Shown piece after piece: positions 17,127 through 27,930 of a DNA stretch of 32,380 nt (position 1 is the first letter of the stretch; every line of letters begins with the position of its first letter). The notes under the pieces are model-generated. The model saw nothing but the letters and a program-made list of their open reading frames with translations. It had not been told where the DNA came from and searched no databases. The position numbers and the translations under genes are program-made. The DNA comes from Bacteroidales bacterium (lineage in GTDB: Bacteria; Bacteroidota; Bacteroidia; Bacteroidales; Muribaculaceae): the NCBI GenBank assembly GCA_029219425.1, contig JAQXTJ010000011.1:1-32380 (forward strand). The letters are read 5' to 3'.

Positions 17127-17744
17127 TTATTTCGAGAGCTTTAGGCCTGCGTAGATGCCTTTGTACTCCGAGAGAATTGTAGAGGCAGTGTCGGCAGTGG
17201 AGTTCTTGGTGTATTTGGCGATGGCCGAAACCAGGTCGCGCAGCTTGCTCACGTCCATCATGATGCTCAGGTCGGTGCCCTTGGTCACATAGGCAGTGAT
17301 GTTGCCATATTTCGACCCCAGGCGGCTGAAGTTGAACACCAGTTGTCCGGCCTTCTCGCCCTGGGCCACAGTGCCATTAATTGTGCGGCCACCCTTGAGC
17401 AAAATAGTCACATTGCCCTTGCCGTCGAAGGTCATCTTCATGCCATCAATTCCGGCACGCTGGTAGTAGGGGGCGAGCTTGCTTTCTACGGTCGAAGCCA
17501 CGGCAGCTCCACCGGCCTTTTTCAGAAGGTCGTCGCTCTGGAACGACACGGCAGGGCTCGAGTAGGTCCATTGGCCTGTGATTTGCTCCACGGTAATGCT
17601 GTCCGATGAGATTACGCTGTTCACAATGCTGCCCAGGTTCGTGTTGCCCAGGGCGCTTCCAAGCTGCGTCCAGTCGAAAGCCGATGCACCGGTGCTGCTC
17701 ACGGCCACCACCAGTGCCACTAAGGATAATTTCAAGTGCTTCAT
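17127..17744 (-). CDS. DUF4923 family secreted protein
   Basis: MKHLKLSLVALVVAVSSTGASAFDWTQLGSALG...ITVEQITGQWTYSSPAVSFQSDDLLKKAGGAAVASTVESKLAPYYQRAGIDGMKMTFDGKGNVTILLKGGRTINGTV; pattern recalled as DUF4923. Confidence 0.75.
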   Translation of the reverse strand: MKHLKLSLVALVVAVSSTGASAFDWTQLGSALGNTNLGSIVNSVISSDSITVEQITGQWTYSSPAVSFQSDDLLKKAGGAAVASTVESKLAPYYQRAGIDGMKMTFDGKGNVTILLKGGRTINGTVAQGEKAGQLVFNFSRLGSKYGNITAYVTKGTDLSIMMDVSKLRDLVSAIAKYTKNSTADTASTILSEYKGIYAGLKLSK

Positions 17745-17945
17745 TTTTTGTGATTAATATAAGTTGTTATTTTCTAATAATTCGTTTGTCTTTCGAAAAG
17801 CGAGTGCAAAATTACTCAAAAATACTATGTTTCTAAATATGCCGTGCTTCAAATTGCCCGATTTCCTCTGTTTTCTGGCTACAATGCTCGCCATACACAC
17901 CAATTTTCAGCAAAATTAACCTGTGTGGGTGGCTGCGTTTCTACA

Positions 17946-17969
17946 CGTTGCTTTTTTCGTTGCTTTTTT
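17946..17969 (+). repeat. Exact tandem duplication of a 12-mer
   Basis: CGTTGCTTTTTT at 17946-17957 and 17958-17969, upstream of the valS promoter. Confidence 0.85.
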
Positions 17970-18003
17970 ACACCGCACACAGGGAAAACAATCGAGCAAG
18001 CTT

Positions 18004-18034
18004 TTTGTTTTTCCGCTCATTTGTTGTAACTTTG
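18004..18034 (+). promoter_or_regulatory. Bacteroidetes-type promoter of valS
   Basis: TTTG (18004-18007)-N19-TAACTTTG (18027-18034), matching the consensus exactly. Confidence 0.8.
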
Positions 18035-18086
18035 CAAATTGAATTGTAATTGAGAGTATTAGTAACAAAAAATATATATTATCGCG

Positions 18087-20789
18087 ATGAACGAATTAGC
18101 TACCAAGTACGACCCCTCCTATGTGGAGGGCAAATGGTATAAATACTGGGAGGAGCACAAGATGTTCCGCTCTGTCCCCGATGCGCGTGAGCCTTACACT
18201 ATTGTGATTCCGCCGCCAAATGTCACCGGCGTGCTTCACATGGGTCACATGCTCAACAACACTATCCAGGACATACTCATTCGCCGCGCACGTCTCGAGG
18301 GCAAGAATGCGCTGTGGGTGCCCGGTACTGACCACGCTTCTATCGCCACCGAGGCTAAGGTGGTGAACCGCCTTGCCGAGCAGGGAATCAAGAAACGCGA
18401 CCTCAGCCGTGAGCAGTTTCTGGAGCATGCCTGGAACTGGACTCACGAGCACGGCGGTATCATCTTGAAGCAGCTTCGCCGCCTTGGCGCTTCGTGCGAC
18501 TGGGACCGCACGGCTTTCACCATGGACGAGAAACGCTCGGAGAGCGTGCTGAAGGTGTTCTGCGACCTCTACGACAAGGGCTTGATATACCGCGGTCTGC
18601 GTATGGTTAACTGGGACCCGAAGGCGCAGACTGTGCTTTCGACCGAGGAGGTTATCTATCGCGATGAGAAATCGAAGCTGTATCACCTGAAATACTACGT
18701 TGCCGATGCCGATGTGAATCCTGTGGTGCCCACAGGTGAGGAGGGTGAAGTGCTGCACAAGGATGAGAAGGGCTACTATGCCATCGTTGCCACCACTCGC
18801 CCCGAGACCATCATGGGCGACACCGCCATGTGCATCAACCCCAAGGACGTGAAGAACCAGTGGCTGAAGGGTCACAAGGTGACAGTGCCTCTCGTGGGCC
18901 GCGTGGTGCCGGTGATTGAGGACCGCTATGTGGATATCGAGTTCGGTACAGGTTGCCTGAAGGTGACTCCGGCTCACGATGTGAACGACTACGCCCTTGG
19001 CAAGACTCACAACCTCGAAACAATCGACATCTTCAACCCCGACGGCACTCTCTCGGAGGCTGCCGGACTCTATGTGGGCAAGGACCGCATGGAGGTGCGC
19101 AAGCTCATCGCCAACGATCTCGCCGAGGCTGGCCTGCTGGACCACATCGAGGACTACGAGAACAAGGTGGGCTACTCCGAGCGCAATCAGGACACTGCCG
19201 TGGAGCCGCGCCTCTGCAAGCAGTGGTTCCTCTCGATGAAGCACTTTGCCGACATCGCATTGCCGCCGGTGCTCAATGGCGAAATCAAGTTCTATCCAAG
19301 CAAATATGTGACCACCTACCGCAACTGGCTTGAGAATATTCAGGACTGGTGTATCTCGCGCCAGCTATGGTGGGGACACCGCATCCCGGCATACTTCCTG
19401 CCCACAGCCGAGGGCGAGGAGGAGAAGTATGTGGTAGCGCTCACGCCCGAGGAGGCTCTTGAGAAGGCTCGCAAGGTTGCCGGATTTGAGAATGTGACTG
19501 CCGACCAGCTTTCGCGCGATGAAGACGCCCTCGACACCTGGTTCTCGTCGTGGCTGTGGCCTGTGTCGCTCTTCGACGGAATCAACAATCCCGGCAACGA
19601 GGAAATCAGCTACTACTATCCCACATGCGACCTCGTCACGGGTCCCGACATTATCTTCTTCTGGGTGGCCCGCATGATTATGGCCGGCGAGGAATATATG
19701 AAGGACGTGCCTTTCCGCAATGTGTATTTCACCGGAATCGTGCGCGACGAAATCGGCCGCAAGATGTCGAAGTCGCTCGGCAACTCGCCCGACCCCATTG
19801 AGCTTATTGAGAAATATGGCGCCGACGGCGTGCGCATGGGTATGCTCCTCGCAGCTCCTGCCGGCAACGACATACTCTTCAAGGAGGACCTCTGCGAGCA
19901 GGGCCGCAACTTCAACAATAAGATTTGGAACGCATTCCGCCTCGTGAAAGGCTGGGAGGTGGCTGCCGACATCGAGCAGCCCGAGTATGCCCGCGTGGCT
20001 GTCAAGTGGTTCGAGAACACGCTCAGCGCCACTCTTGCCGAGGTGAAGGACCTCTTTGGAAAGTTCCGTCTGTCAGAGGCATTGATGGCAGTGTATAAGC
20101 TTTTCTGGGACGAGTTCTCTTCGTGGTATCTCGAGATGGTGAAGCCTGCTTATCAGAAGCCTATCGACCGCGCCACCTATGAGGCTACGCTCGCCTATTT
20201 CGATGCACTCTTGCGCCTGCTCCACCCCTTCATGCCCTTCATCACCGAGGAGCTGTGGCAGCACATCAGCGAGCGCAAGGAGGGCGAGAGCATAATGAAT
20301 GCTCTCGTGCCGGTGGCAGGTGATGTGGATGAGGCTGTGATTCGTGCCATGAACGAGGCAAAGGAGATTGTGGCCGGTGTGCGCACCGTGCGTCTGCAAA
20401 AGAACATAGCCAACAAGAACGCACTCTCGCTGCAAGTGATAGGCACTTTCGGGAATCCATTTGGGGCAGTTATCGCCAAGCTCGCCAATCTTGAGAGCAT
20501 TGACGCTGTGGATGCCAAGGACGCTACCGCCGCTGCATTCCTTGTGGGTACAACCGAGTATGCCGTGCCACTTGGCAACAACATCAACGTGGAGGAAGAG
20601 CTGAAGAAGCTCGAGGCCGACCTCAAATACTACGAAGGCTTCAAGGCTTCAATCGAGAAGAAGCTCGGCAACGAGCGTTTCGTGAGCAAGGCTCCCGAGG
20701 CAGTGGTGGCAGGAGAGCGCAAGAAGCTCGCCGATGCCGAGAGCAAGATTGCCACTCTGCGCGACAGCATTGCAGCCCTCACCAAGTAA
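18087..20789 (+). CDS. valS: Valyl-tRNA synthetase
   Basis: 900 aa; [31 protein letters not shown] (HIGH), [28 protein letters not shown] (KMSKS), C-terminal coiled coil. Confidence 0.98.
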   Translation: MNELATKYDPSYVEGKWYKYWEEHKMFRSVPDAREPYTIVIPPPNVTGVLHMGHMLNNTIQDILIRRARLEGKNALWVPGTDHASIATEAKVVNRLAEQGIKKRDLSREQFLEHAWNWTHEHGGIILKQLRRLGASCDWDRTAFTMDEKRSESVLKVFCDLYDKGLIYRGLRMVNWDPKAQTVLSTEEVIYRDEKSKLYHLKYYVADADVNPVVPTGEEGEVLHKDEKGYYAIVATTRPETIMGDTAMCINPKDVKNQWLKGHKVTVPLVGRVVPVIEDRYVDIEFGTGCLKVTPAHDVNDYALGKTHNLETIDIFNPDGTLSEAAGLYVGKDRMEVRKLIANDLAEAGLLDHIEDYENKVGYSERNQDTAVEPRLCKQWFLSMKHFADIALPPVLNGEIKFYPSKYVTTYRNWLENIQDWCISRQLWWGHRIPAYFLPTAEGEEEKYVVALTPEEALEKARKVAGFENVTADQLSRDEDALDTWFSSWLWPVSLFDGINNPGNEEISYYYPTCDLVTGPDIIFFWVARMIMAGEEYMKDVPFRNVYFTGIVRDEIGRKMSKSLGNSPDPIELIEKYGADGVRMGMLLAAPAGNDILFKEDLCEQGRNFNNKIWNAFRLVKGWEVAADIEQPEYARVAVKWFENTLSATLAEVKDLFGKFRLSEALMAVYKLFWDEFSSWYLEMVKPAYQKPIDRATYEATLAYFDALLRLLHPFMPFITEELWQHISERKEGESIMNALVPVAGDVDEAVIRAMNEAKEIVAGVRTVRLQKNIANKNALSLQVIGTFGNPFGAVIAKLANLESIDAVDAKDATAAAFLVGTTEYAVPLGNNINVEEELKKLEADLKYYEGFKASIEKKLGNERFVSKAPEAVVAGERKKLADAESKIATLRDSIAALTK

Positions 20790-20820
20790 TACACATACCT
20801 GCCAACGCATCAGTATAAAG

Positions 20821-20866
20821 CAACACAAAAGCCGGTGGATTCGCAAATCCACCGGCTTTTGTGTTG
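20821..20866. terminator. Bidirectional terminator, 21-bp perfect stem
   Basis: CAACACAAAAGCCGGTGGATT-cgca-AATCCACCGGCTTTTGTGTTG between convergent valS and dihydroorotase. Confidence 0.9.
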
Positions 20867-20920
20867 TCGTTTGTGTGTGCCTGTTCTCGTCAGGCGGCAC
20901 AGGGTGGGAGAGGAGTGGCC

Positions 20921-22270
20921 TCACACGTTGAAGAGCAGCCTGCGGCCGCGCACTGCCTCGTTGATGCTGCCATTGGCAAATGCTTCCTCGCCATTCACAA
21001 AGGTGCGCTCCACGCGGTGGTGCATCACGGTGCCGTCAAAGGGAGTCCAGCCACACTTCGAGAGCACATCGCCATCGGTGATGATGTGGCCGGCATTATC
21101 GCAGCGCACCACGGCAAGGTCGGCATAATATCCGGGGCGAATGTAGCCGCGGCGGTCAATGCGGTAGAGCTGCGCCGGCGCGTGGCACATTTTCTCCACC
21201 ACCATCTCGGGTGTGAAAATGCCCTCGCGGGCCATTTCGAGCATCGCCACCAGCGAGTATTGCACCAGCGGCATTCCCGAGGCGGCTTTCAGGCAGTTGC
21301 CCACCTTCTCACTGAGCAGGTGAGGGGCGTGGTCGGTGGCCACCACGTCGAGGCGGCCGTTGCGCAGAGCCTCGCGCAGAGCCTCGCGGTCGGCGAGAGT
21401 CTTTATTGCGGGGTTGCACTTTATGCGGTTGCCAAGGCGGGCATAGTCGCGGTCGTAGAACCACAGGTGATGCACGCACACCTCGGCGGTGATGTGCTTG
21501 TCGGCCAGTGGAGCATCGCTGAATAGCGACAGCTCGCGCTCGGTGGAGAGGTGAAACACATGCAGGCGCGTGCCACAGCGCGAGGCAAGCTCCACGGCGC
21601 GTGCTGTGCAGGCGTAACAGGCTTCGGCCGAGCGTATTAGCGGATGCAGTTCCACCGGCAGGTCGTCACCTCGCTCTGCGACGTAACGTTCGCGGTTGGC
21701 GCGTATAATCGCTTCATCCTCAGAGTGTACTGCAATCACGGCCGGAATCGCGCGGAAAAGCCTCTGTAGGGCCGATTTGTCGTCAACAAGCATGTTGCCC
21801 GTGGATGACCCAAGGAAGGCTTTCACGCCACACACGTGGCTAAAATCCACTCGCTCAAGCACTTCCATATTATCGTTGGTGGCACCTATGTTGAAACTGA
21901 AATTTGCCACCGAAGTTTCGGCAGCTCGCGCAAACTTCCACTCAAGTGCTTCAATGTCAGTGGTTTGTGGCACTGTGTTGGGCATATCCATAAACGAAGT
22001 CACGCCACCCGCCACTGCTGCGCGGCTCTCGCTGGCAATGTCGGCCTTGTGGGTGAGTCCGGGCTCGCGAAAGTGCACTTGGTCGTCGATTACTCCCGGC
22101 ACCAGCATCGCGCCGGCGAGGTCGTCGGCGAGGTCGCACGCGGCCATAACTGCCTCGGCCGGAGCACCTTGTCCCACCTCGGCAATCATGTCGTCATCAA
22201 TCACAACATAACCGGGGAAACGCTTTCCCTCGTTCACAATCTCAGCATTATAGAGCAGTCTTCGGCTCAT
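20921..22270 (-). CDS. pyrC: Dihydroorotase
   Basis: 449 aa; VPGVIDDQVHFREPGLTHKADIASESRAAVAGGVTSFMDMPNTVPQTT metal-binding DxHxR region, VHHLWFYDRDYARLGNRIKCNPAIKT, VVATDHAPHL. Confidence 0.95.
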   Translation of the reverse strand: MSRRLLYNAEIVNEGKRFPGYVVIDDDMIAEVGQGAPAEAVMAACDLADDLAGAMLVPGVIDDQVHFREPGLTHKADIASESRAAVAGGVTSFMDMPNTVPQTTDIEALEWKFARAAETSVANFSFNIGATNDNMEVLERVDFSHVCGVKAFLGSSTGNMLVDDKSALQRLFRAIPAVIAVHSEDEAIIRANRERYVAERGDDLPVELHPLIRSAEACYACTARAVELASRCGTRLHVFHLSTERELSLFSDAPLADKHITAEVCVHHLWFYDRDYARLGNRIKCNPAIKTLADREALREALRNGRLDVVATDHAPHLLSEKVGNCLKAASGMPLVQYSLVAMLEMAREGIFTPEMVVEKMCHAPAQLYRIDRRGYIRPGYYADLAVVRCDNAGHIITDGDVLSKCGWTPFDGTVMHHRVERTFVNGEEAFANGSINEAVRGRRLLFNV

Positions 22271-22302
22271 AGATATAGCATTTTTGTTTGTGTAAATTCG
22301 TT

Positions 22303-23055
22303 TTATTTCATGCGCTTATACTTTCCCATCCAGCTATTGAGCTTCAGCTTTATCACGCCAAACACCGCTTCGCCGAAGATGCTCGTGTTCATCTTGCTTG
22401 TGCCGAGCACTCGGTTCACGAAGATGATAGGCACCTCCTTTATCTTGAATCCCAGCTTGAAGGCTGTGAATTTCATCTCAATCTGGAAGGCGTAGCCCTT
22501 AAATTCCACTTTGTCGAGGTCGATGGCCTCGAGCACGCGGCGTGAGTAGCACACAAAGCCTGCTGTGGTGTCGCGCACCGTCATTCCGGTGATAATGCGC
22601 ACATAGGCACTGGCATAGTACGACATCACCACGCGCCCCATGGGCCAGTTCACCACATTCACGCCGGTGATGTAGCGCGAGCCTACCGACAGGTCGGCAC
22701 CCTCTTCGGCACACGCCTTGCGCAGTGGTATGAGGTCGGCAGGATTGTGGGAGAAGTCGGCGTCCATCTCAATGATGTACTCATAGTGGCGCTCCAGAGC
22801 CCACTTGAAACCGGCAATGTAGGCCGTGCCAAGGCCGAGCTTGCCTGCACGCTTCACCAGGTGCACACGCCCGGCGCGCCGCTTCATGATGTCCTGCACT
22901 ATGGAGGCAGTGCCGTCGGGAGAGTTGTCGTCGATCACGAGCACGTCGAAGTCGTGCGGCAGCGCGAGCACCGCATCAATGATGTTGGCAATGTTTTCTT
23001 TTTCATTATATGTGGGGATAATCACCACACTATCCCTGCTGGCAGCCTGTGACAT
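22303..23055 (-). CDS. Polyprenol/dolichyl-phosphate mannosyltransferase-like GT2
   Basis: VVIIPTYNEKENIANIIDAVLALPHDFDVLVIDDNSPDGTASIVQDI...KLGLGTAYIAGFKWAL...EMDADFSHNPADL. Start MSQAASRD (23055) preferred; upstream 55 codons of the ORF do not look coding. Confidence 0.93.
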   Translation of the reverse strand: MSQAASRDSVVIIPTYNEKENIANIIDAVLALPHDFDVLVIDDNSPDGTASIVQDIMKRRAGRVHLVKRAGKLGLGTAYIAGFKWALERHYEYIIEMDADFSHNPADLIPLRKACAEEGADLSVGSRYITGVNVVNWPMGRVVMSYYASAYVRIITGMTVRDTTAGFVCYSRRVLEAIDLDKVEFKGYAFQIEMKFTAFKLGFKIKEVPIIFVNRVLGTSKMNTSIFGEAVFGVIKLKLNSWMGKYKRMK

Positions 23056-23348
23056 AGAGCTATTCAATGTTATTTCTTGTTTTTTGTCAAAATTCGGTTC
23101 GATGCACAAAAGTAGCAATTTTCCATAAATAAACAGTGCGTTTCGTGCCGAAAAATTTTTTAGCGCACAATTCACCTCCGCCAAAAAAAGAGGCTGTGTA
23201 CTAATTTTTATCGTCTCCAAAAGTTTTTACCGGACAGCAAAAAAAATTCCCAGTTGCAATGAGAGATTCCGGCTCATTCTCCGCTCAATATTTGCGACCA
23301 CCACAAAAAAATTTTGGCACTCCGCTTTCGAGTTGCACAAATTTTCGC

Positions 23349-23356
23349 TATTTTTG
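23349..23356 (+). promoter_or_regulatory. -7 box (TATTTTTG) of the relA/spoT homologue
   Basis: TATTTTTG at 23349-23356; near-match -33 TTTC at 23326-23329. Confidence 0.5.
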
Positions 23357-23425
23357 TGGTTGAATTGCATTTGTTCGATTAGAGATAGGTTTTTTAAGAT
23401 TACAACGCTATAATAGGTACGCTAT

Positions 23426-25672
23426 ATGGAAAATAAGAAATTTACCCCCGAAGAGGAAGAAAGAATGGTAACGAAGGCTTATCAGGAGATGCTGTCGGGC
23501 TACTTGCAGAGCAACCATCGCAAGAAAATGGAGATAATAGAGCGTGCCTTTAAGTTTGCCCGCGAGGCCCACAAGGGGGTGCGCCGCCGCTCGGGCGAGC
23601 CATATATACTCCATCCCATAGCCGTGGCGCGCATTGTGAGCCAGGAGATTGGCCTTGGCTCCACCTCCATCTGTGCCGCTTTGCTGCACGATGTGGTGGA
23701 GGACACCGACTACACGGTAGAAGACATTGAGTCGCAATTTGGCAAGAAGATTGCGCAGATTGTAGATGGCCTCACCAAAATCTCGGGAGGTATCTTCGGC
23801 GACCGGGCCTCGGCACAGGCCGAGAACTTCCGCAAGCTGCTGCTCACCATGAACAACGACATCCGCGTGATACTCATCAAGATGGCCGACCGCCTCCACA
23901 ACATGCGCACCCTTGGCTCCATGCTGCCAAGCAAGCAATACAAGATTGCCGGTGAGACTCTCTACATCTATGCTCCGCTTGCCCACCGCCTCGGCCTATT
24001 TGCAATTAAGACCGAGCTCGAGGACCTGAGCTTCAAATATGAGCACCCCGAAATCTACAAGCAAATCAACGAGCAGATTGCTGCCACCGCCGGCCACCGC
24101 AATGAGGTGTATGAGAAATTTGCCGCTCCCGTGCGCGAGCGTCTCGCGGCAATGGGGCTGAAATATGAGATGACAGCCAGGGTGAAGTCGGCCTATTCGA
24201 TATGGAACAAGATGGAGGCCAAGCACATACCGTTCGAGGAGGTGTACGACCTCTATGCCGCCCGCATCGTGTTCAAGTGCGACAACGAGGCCGACGAGAA
24301 GAAGCTGTGCTGGAACATCTACTCGGAGATTACCGACCTCTACCGCCTGCACCCCGACCGCACGCGCGACTGGCTGAGCACGCCAAAGGCCAATGGATAC
24401 CGTGCCCTGCACCTCACCGTGATGGGCCCCGATGGCAACTGGATTGAGGTGCAGATTCGCAGCGAGAAGATGAACGAGATGGCCGAGCGCGGCTTTGCCG
24501 CCCACTGGAAGTACAAGATTGGCGAGGGAGAGGAGGAGAGCGAGCTTGCCTCGTGGCTCAAGACAATACAGGACATCCTCGACAATCCCGAGCCCAACGC
24601 CCTCGATTTCCTCGACACCATCAAGCTCAATCTGTTCTCGAGCGAGATAGTGATTTTCACCCCCAAGGGAGAGCTTGTCACACTCCCTGTGGGTGCTACC
24701 GTGCTCGACGTGGCTTTCTACCTGCACAGCGAGATTGGCACCCACTGCATTGCCGGAAAGGTGAACCACAAGCTCGTGCCTCTGTCGCAGAAGTTGCAGA
24801 GCGGCGACCAGGTGGAGGTGCTCACCTCCCACTCCCAGCAGCCGCAGCCCGAGTGGATCAATTTCCTTGCCACGGCCAAGGGCAAGACACGGCTCCGTGC
24901 CGCATTGCGACGCGACCGCCGTGCCGTGATTGAGCGCGGAGAGAAGGATTTTGCCGCTTTCCTTAATCAGTATGGCCTTGAGCCCGACAACAACGTGGTG
25001 AACAAAGTGCTCGCCATGGAGCACTTGCAGCACCGCGACGATCTCTTCTTCATGATTGGCTGCAACGAGATCGCCCTGTCCGACAGTATGATTGTACGCC
25101 TCAAGGGGAAGCAGCAAGCCTCGGGAAGCCTCCTTTCCAAGATTCTGAGAAATCCCTTTGCCAATAAGTCGAAGAATGTCGATGCCGAGCCCACCATCAC
25201 CACCGTGCCCGACAGCATCGACAAGAAGCAGACCTATGTGCTCACCTCCGAGAATGGCGTGAGCAACTACATTATCGCCCCGTGTTGCCACCCAATTCCC
25301 GGCGACGACGTGGTGGGCTACATCGACGACGACCGCCATGTGATTGTCCACAAGCTCACTTGCCCAAATGCAATGAGGCTCAAGAGCAGCTTTGGCGGAC
25401 GCCTGCTATCCACAAAGTGGGACAATAAGCGCGAGAAATTCCTCGCCTCCATCCACATCGAGGGTATCGACCGCATGGGTATCCTCCAGGAGCTTATCTA
25501 TATTATCTCCACCAACATGGCCATCAACATTCGCGGGCTCAACATTACCGCAAATGAGGGCGTGTTCAGTTGCGAGCTCACAGTGCTCGTAGAGGACACC
25601 AACGTGGTGACCGCGCTCTGCAAGCAGGTGAAGAAGGTGAAGGGTGTCAACTCGGCTGCCCGCATGAACTGA
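23426..25672 (+). CDS. Bifunctional (p)ppGpp synthetase/hydrolase RelA/SpoT (Rel)
   Basis: 748 aa; HD hydrolase SICAALLHDVVEDTDYT, synthetase KANGYRALHLTVMGPDGNWIEVQIRSEKMNEMAERGFAAHWKYK, TGS (VIFTPKGELVTLPVGATVLDVAFYLHSEIG), ZFD/RIS (APCCHPIPGDDVVGYI), C-terminal ACT. Confidence 0.97.
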   Translation: MENKKFTPEEEERMVTKAYQEMLSGYLQSNHRKKMEIIERAFKFAREAHKGVRRRSGEPYILHPIAVARIVSQEIGLGSTSICAALLHDVVEDTDYTVEDIESQFGKKIAQIVDGLTKISGGIFGDRASAQAENFRKLLLTMNNDIRVILIKMADRLHNMRTLGSMLPSKQYKIAGETLYIYAPLAHRLGLFAIKTELEDLSFKYEHPEIYKQINEQIAATAGHRNEVYEKFAAPVRERLAAMGLKYEMTARVKSAYSIWNKMEAKHIPFEEVYDLYAARIVFKCDNEADEKKLCWNIYSEITDLYRLHPDRTRDWLSTPKANGYRALHLTVMGPDGNWIEVQIRSEKMNEMAERGFAAHWKYKIGEGEEESELASWLKTIQDILDNPEPNALDFLDTIKLNLFSSEIVIFTPKGELVTLPVGATVLDVAFYLHSEIGTHCIAGKVNHKLVPLSQKLQSGDQVEVLTSHSQQPQPEWINFLATAKGKTRLRAALRRDRRAVIERGEKDFAAFLNQYGLEPDNNVVNKVLAMEHLQHRDDLFFMIGCNEIALSDSMIVRLKGKQQASGSLLSKILRNPFANKSKNVDAEPTITTVPDSIDKKQTYVLTSENGVSNYIIAPCCHPIPGDDVVGYIDDDRHVIVHKLTCPNAMRLKSSFGGRLLSTKWDNKREKFLASIHIEGIDRMGILQELIYIISTNMAINIRGLNITANEGVFSCELTVLVEDTNVVTALCKQVKKVKGVNSAARMN

Positions 25673-25750
25673 GCGGCGTGCCATGGACTCCTCTCCGCTC
25701 ATCTCTAAACTAACAAGAAGAAACCAACAACCCACCCAACGATTACTACG

Positions 25751-27787
25751 ATGAAGCAAATATTCGGCATAGGCAACGATGTGCTGCTCCGCGTGCTGCT
25801 CGCTGTGGGCGCCATTGCCCTGATTTCCTATTTTCTCCCTAAAGAGAACAAGGTGGACTACAGCTATGCCCTCGGCCGCCCCTGGAACTACTCGCTGCTC
25901 ACCGCACCTTTCGATATTCCCATCAATCTCGACTCGGCAAGCGCGGCACAGCAGCGCGACAGCATCAACCGCACTTTCGTGGCAATCTACAAGCACGATG
26001 CCTCGGTGGAGCGGCAGGCTATCCTCGGGCTGCAAGAGGCGTTGCAGGGCACTTCCCTGCATGGACAGAAGCGCAACCACCTCATCGAGAGGGTGCGCCG
26101 CATTTATGTGGATGGCATTGTGGACAATGCCACCAGCGACCGAATTGCCGCCGGAAAGCTCCCCGAGGTGCGATTTGTGGTGAATAATGTGGCAGAGCCC
26201 GCCTCCACTGCATCTATGCGCTCGGTGCGCTCGGCATACGCCTTGCTCGACTCCCTTTTCCCCGAGCCCGACACACAGCAGGCTATGGACCGCGTGCGCA
26301 TCACGCGATACCTCATCCCCAATGTGGTGTGCGACTCAGCCGAGTCGAAGCGAATGATCGACCAGCTCTACCAGAAAGCGCTGGCCCCAAAGGGCCTTAT
26401 GCAGAAAGGTGAGCGAATCATCGACCGTGGTGATGTGGTGACTCCTCAAATCTATGAGCTGCTGAAGACCTATGAGCGCCTTGCCGAAGACCGCATCGTG
26501 AAGCGTGAGGACTACCGCTACTCGATAGTGGGGCAGGTGGCAATCATTGCACTGCTCATCATGGCTCTCTACCTCTTCTTGCGCTACTTCCGATGGCGCA
26601 TTTTCGAGGATATGCGCAAGATGCTGTTCCTCATGTCGTTCCTCACGGTGTTCACCATCGCCTCTTTCGCAGTGCTACAGGCTCTTGGCTCGGGCGTGTA
26701 TCTCATGCCTTTTGCTGTGGTGGCTGTGATTTTCACCACTTTCTTCGACTCGCGCACAGCTCTCTTTGCCCACTTCGTGGAGGTGATGCTGTGCTCGCTC
26801 GTGGTGGCCGACCCGCAGGAGTTCATCATGCTGCAATTCCTTGCCGGAGTCACGGCCATTATCACCGTGCAGGAGCTGTCGAAGCGGTCGCAGCTGGTGC
26901 AGTGCGCCATCTATATATTCCTCGTGTACTCCATAGTGTATGCCGCAATGCACGTCATTGCCGATGGCGACCTGAGCAAAGTGGCGCGCTATGTGTTTGG
27001 ATGCTTCGGCATCAATGTGGTGCTACTGTCGTTCTCCTATGTGCTCATTTTCCTCATTGAGAAGCTGTTTGGCTTCACCTCAACGGTCACTCTCGTGGAG
27101 CTTACCGACATCAACAACCACATTCTCAGGGAGCTGTCGGAGAAGTGTCCAGGCACTTTCCAGCACTCCATGCAGGTGAGCAGCCTTGCTGCCGAGGCGG
27201 CACATGCCATTGGCGCCAATTCGCAGTTGCTCCGTGCCGGCGCACTCTACCACGACATCGGCAAAATCGACAACCCGGCTTTCTTCACCGAGAACCAGCG
27301 GGGAGAGAACCCTCACAAGATGCTCACCCCCGACCTTAGCGCACGCATTGTGATTGAGCATGTGCAAAACGGACTGCGGCATGCAGTGAAGGCCAAGCTG
27401 CCGCAGATTATCATGGATTTCATCACACAGCACCACGGATGCGGCAAGGCTCGATATTTCTTCAACCAGGCTCAGAATGCCAGCCCCGATGTGCCTATCG
27501 ACCCTGCTCCCTACACTTATCCGGGTCCCAACCCAAACAGCAAGGAAACGTCCATCCTGATGATGGCCGATGCCACCGAGGCGGCCTCGCGCAGCCTCAC
27601 CGACTATAGCGACGAGTCGATCAGCAACCTGGTGAGCCGCATTATCGACTCGCAGATTGCCGACGGGCTCTTCAGGGACTCGCCTATCAGCTTCCGCGAC
27701 ATAGAGATTATTAAGCGCACGTTCACATCAAGGCTGCGCACAATCTATCACACGCGCATAGCCTATCCCGAGCTGAAGAACAAGTGA
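25751..27787 (+). CDS. 7TM-HD domain phosphodiesterase, PgpH-type (HDIG family)
   Basis: 678 aa; N-terminal TM plus extracytoplasmic region, multiple TMs, then CPGTFQHSMQVSSLAAEAAHAIGANSQLLRAGALYHDIGKIDNPAFFTENQ...PHKMLTPDLSARIVIEHVQNG...ITQHHG. Confidence 0.93.
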   Translation: MKQIFGIGNDVLLRVLLAVGAIALISYFLPKENKVDYSYALGRPWNYSLLTAPFDIPINLDSASAAQQRDSINRTFVAIYKHDASVERQAILGLQEALQGTSLHGQKRNHLIERVRRIYVDGIVDNATSDRIAAGKLPEVRFVVNNVAEPASTASMRSVRSAYALLDSLFPEPDTQQAMDRVRITRYLIPNVVCDSAESKRMIDQLYQKALAPKGLMQKGERIIDRGDVVTPQIYELLKTYERLAEDRIVKREDYRYSIVGQVAIIALLIMALYLFLRYFRWRIFEDMRKMLFLMSFLTVFTIASFAVLQALGSGVYLMPFAVVAVIFTTFFDSRTALFAHFVEVMLCSLVVADPQEFIMLQFLAGVTAIITVQELSKRSQLVQCAIYIFLVYSIVYAAMHVIADGDLSKVARYVFGCFGINVVLLSFSYVLIFLIEKLFGFTSTVTLVELTDINNHILRELSEKCPGTFQHSMQVSSLAAEAAHAIGANSQLLRAGALYHDIGKIDNPAFFTENQRGENPHKMLTPDLSARIVIEHVQNGLRHAVKAKLPQIIMDFITQHHGCGKARYFFNQAQNASPDVPIDPAPYTYPGPNPNSKETSILMMADATEAASRSLTDYSDESISNLVSRIIDSQIADGLFRDSPISFRDIEIIKRTFTSRLRTIYHTRIAYPELKNK

Positions 27788-27930
27788 GTGCCGCCGGGCT
27801 TTCATCGCCTGCACCACTTGACGATTCACGCACAATCATTTGTTTGACTAAAAAAAACTAATTAATTGAAAATATTGTGCCCCGAAAAACCGGGGCGCAC
27901 ATAGCAATTCTGCTTAATGTAGCTACCGGC

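Noticed and set aside
18096-19244. 382-aa minus-strand ORF
   Set aside because: Antisense to valS; mirror ORF.
23996-25351. 451-aa minus-strand ORF
   Set aside because: Antisense to the relA/spoT homologue; no recognisable domain.
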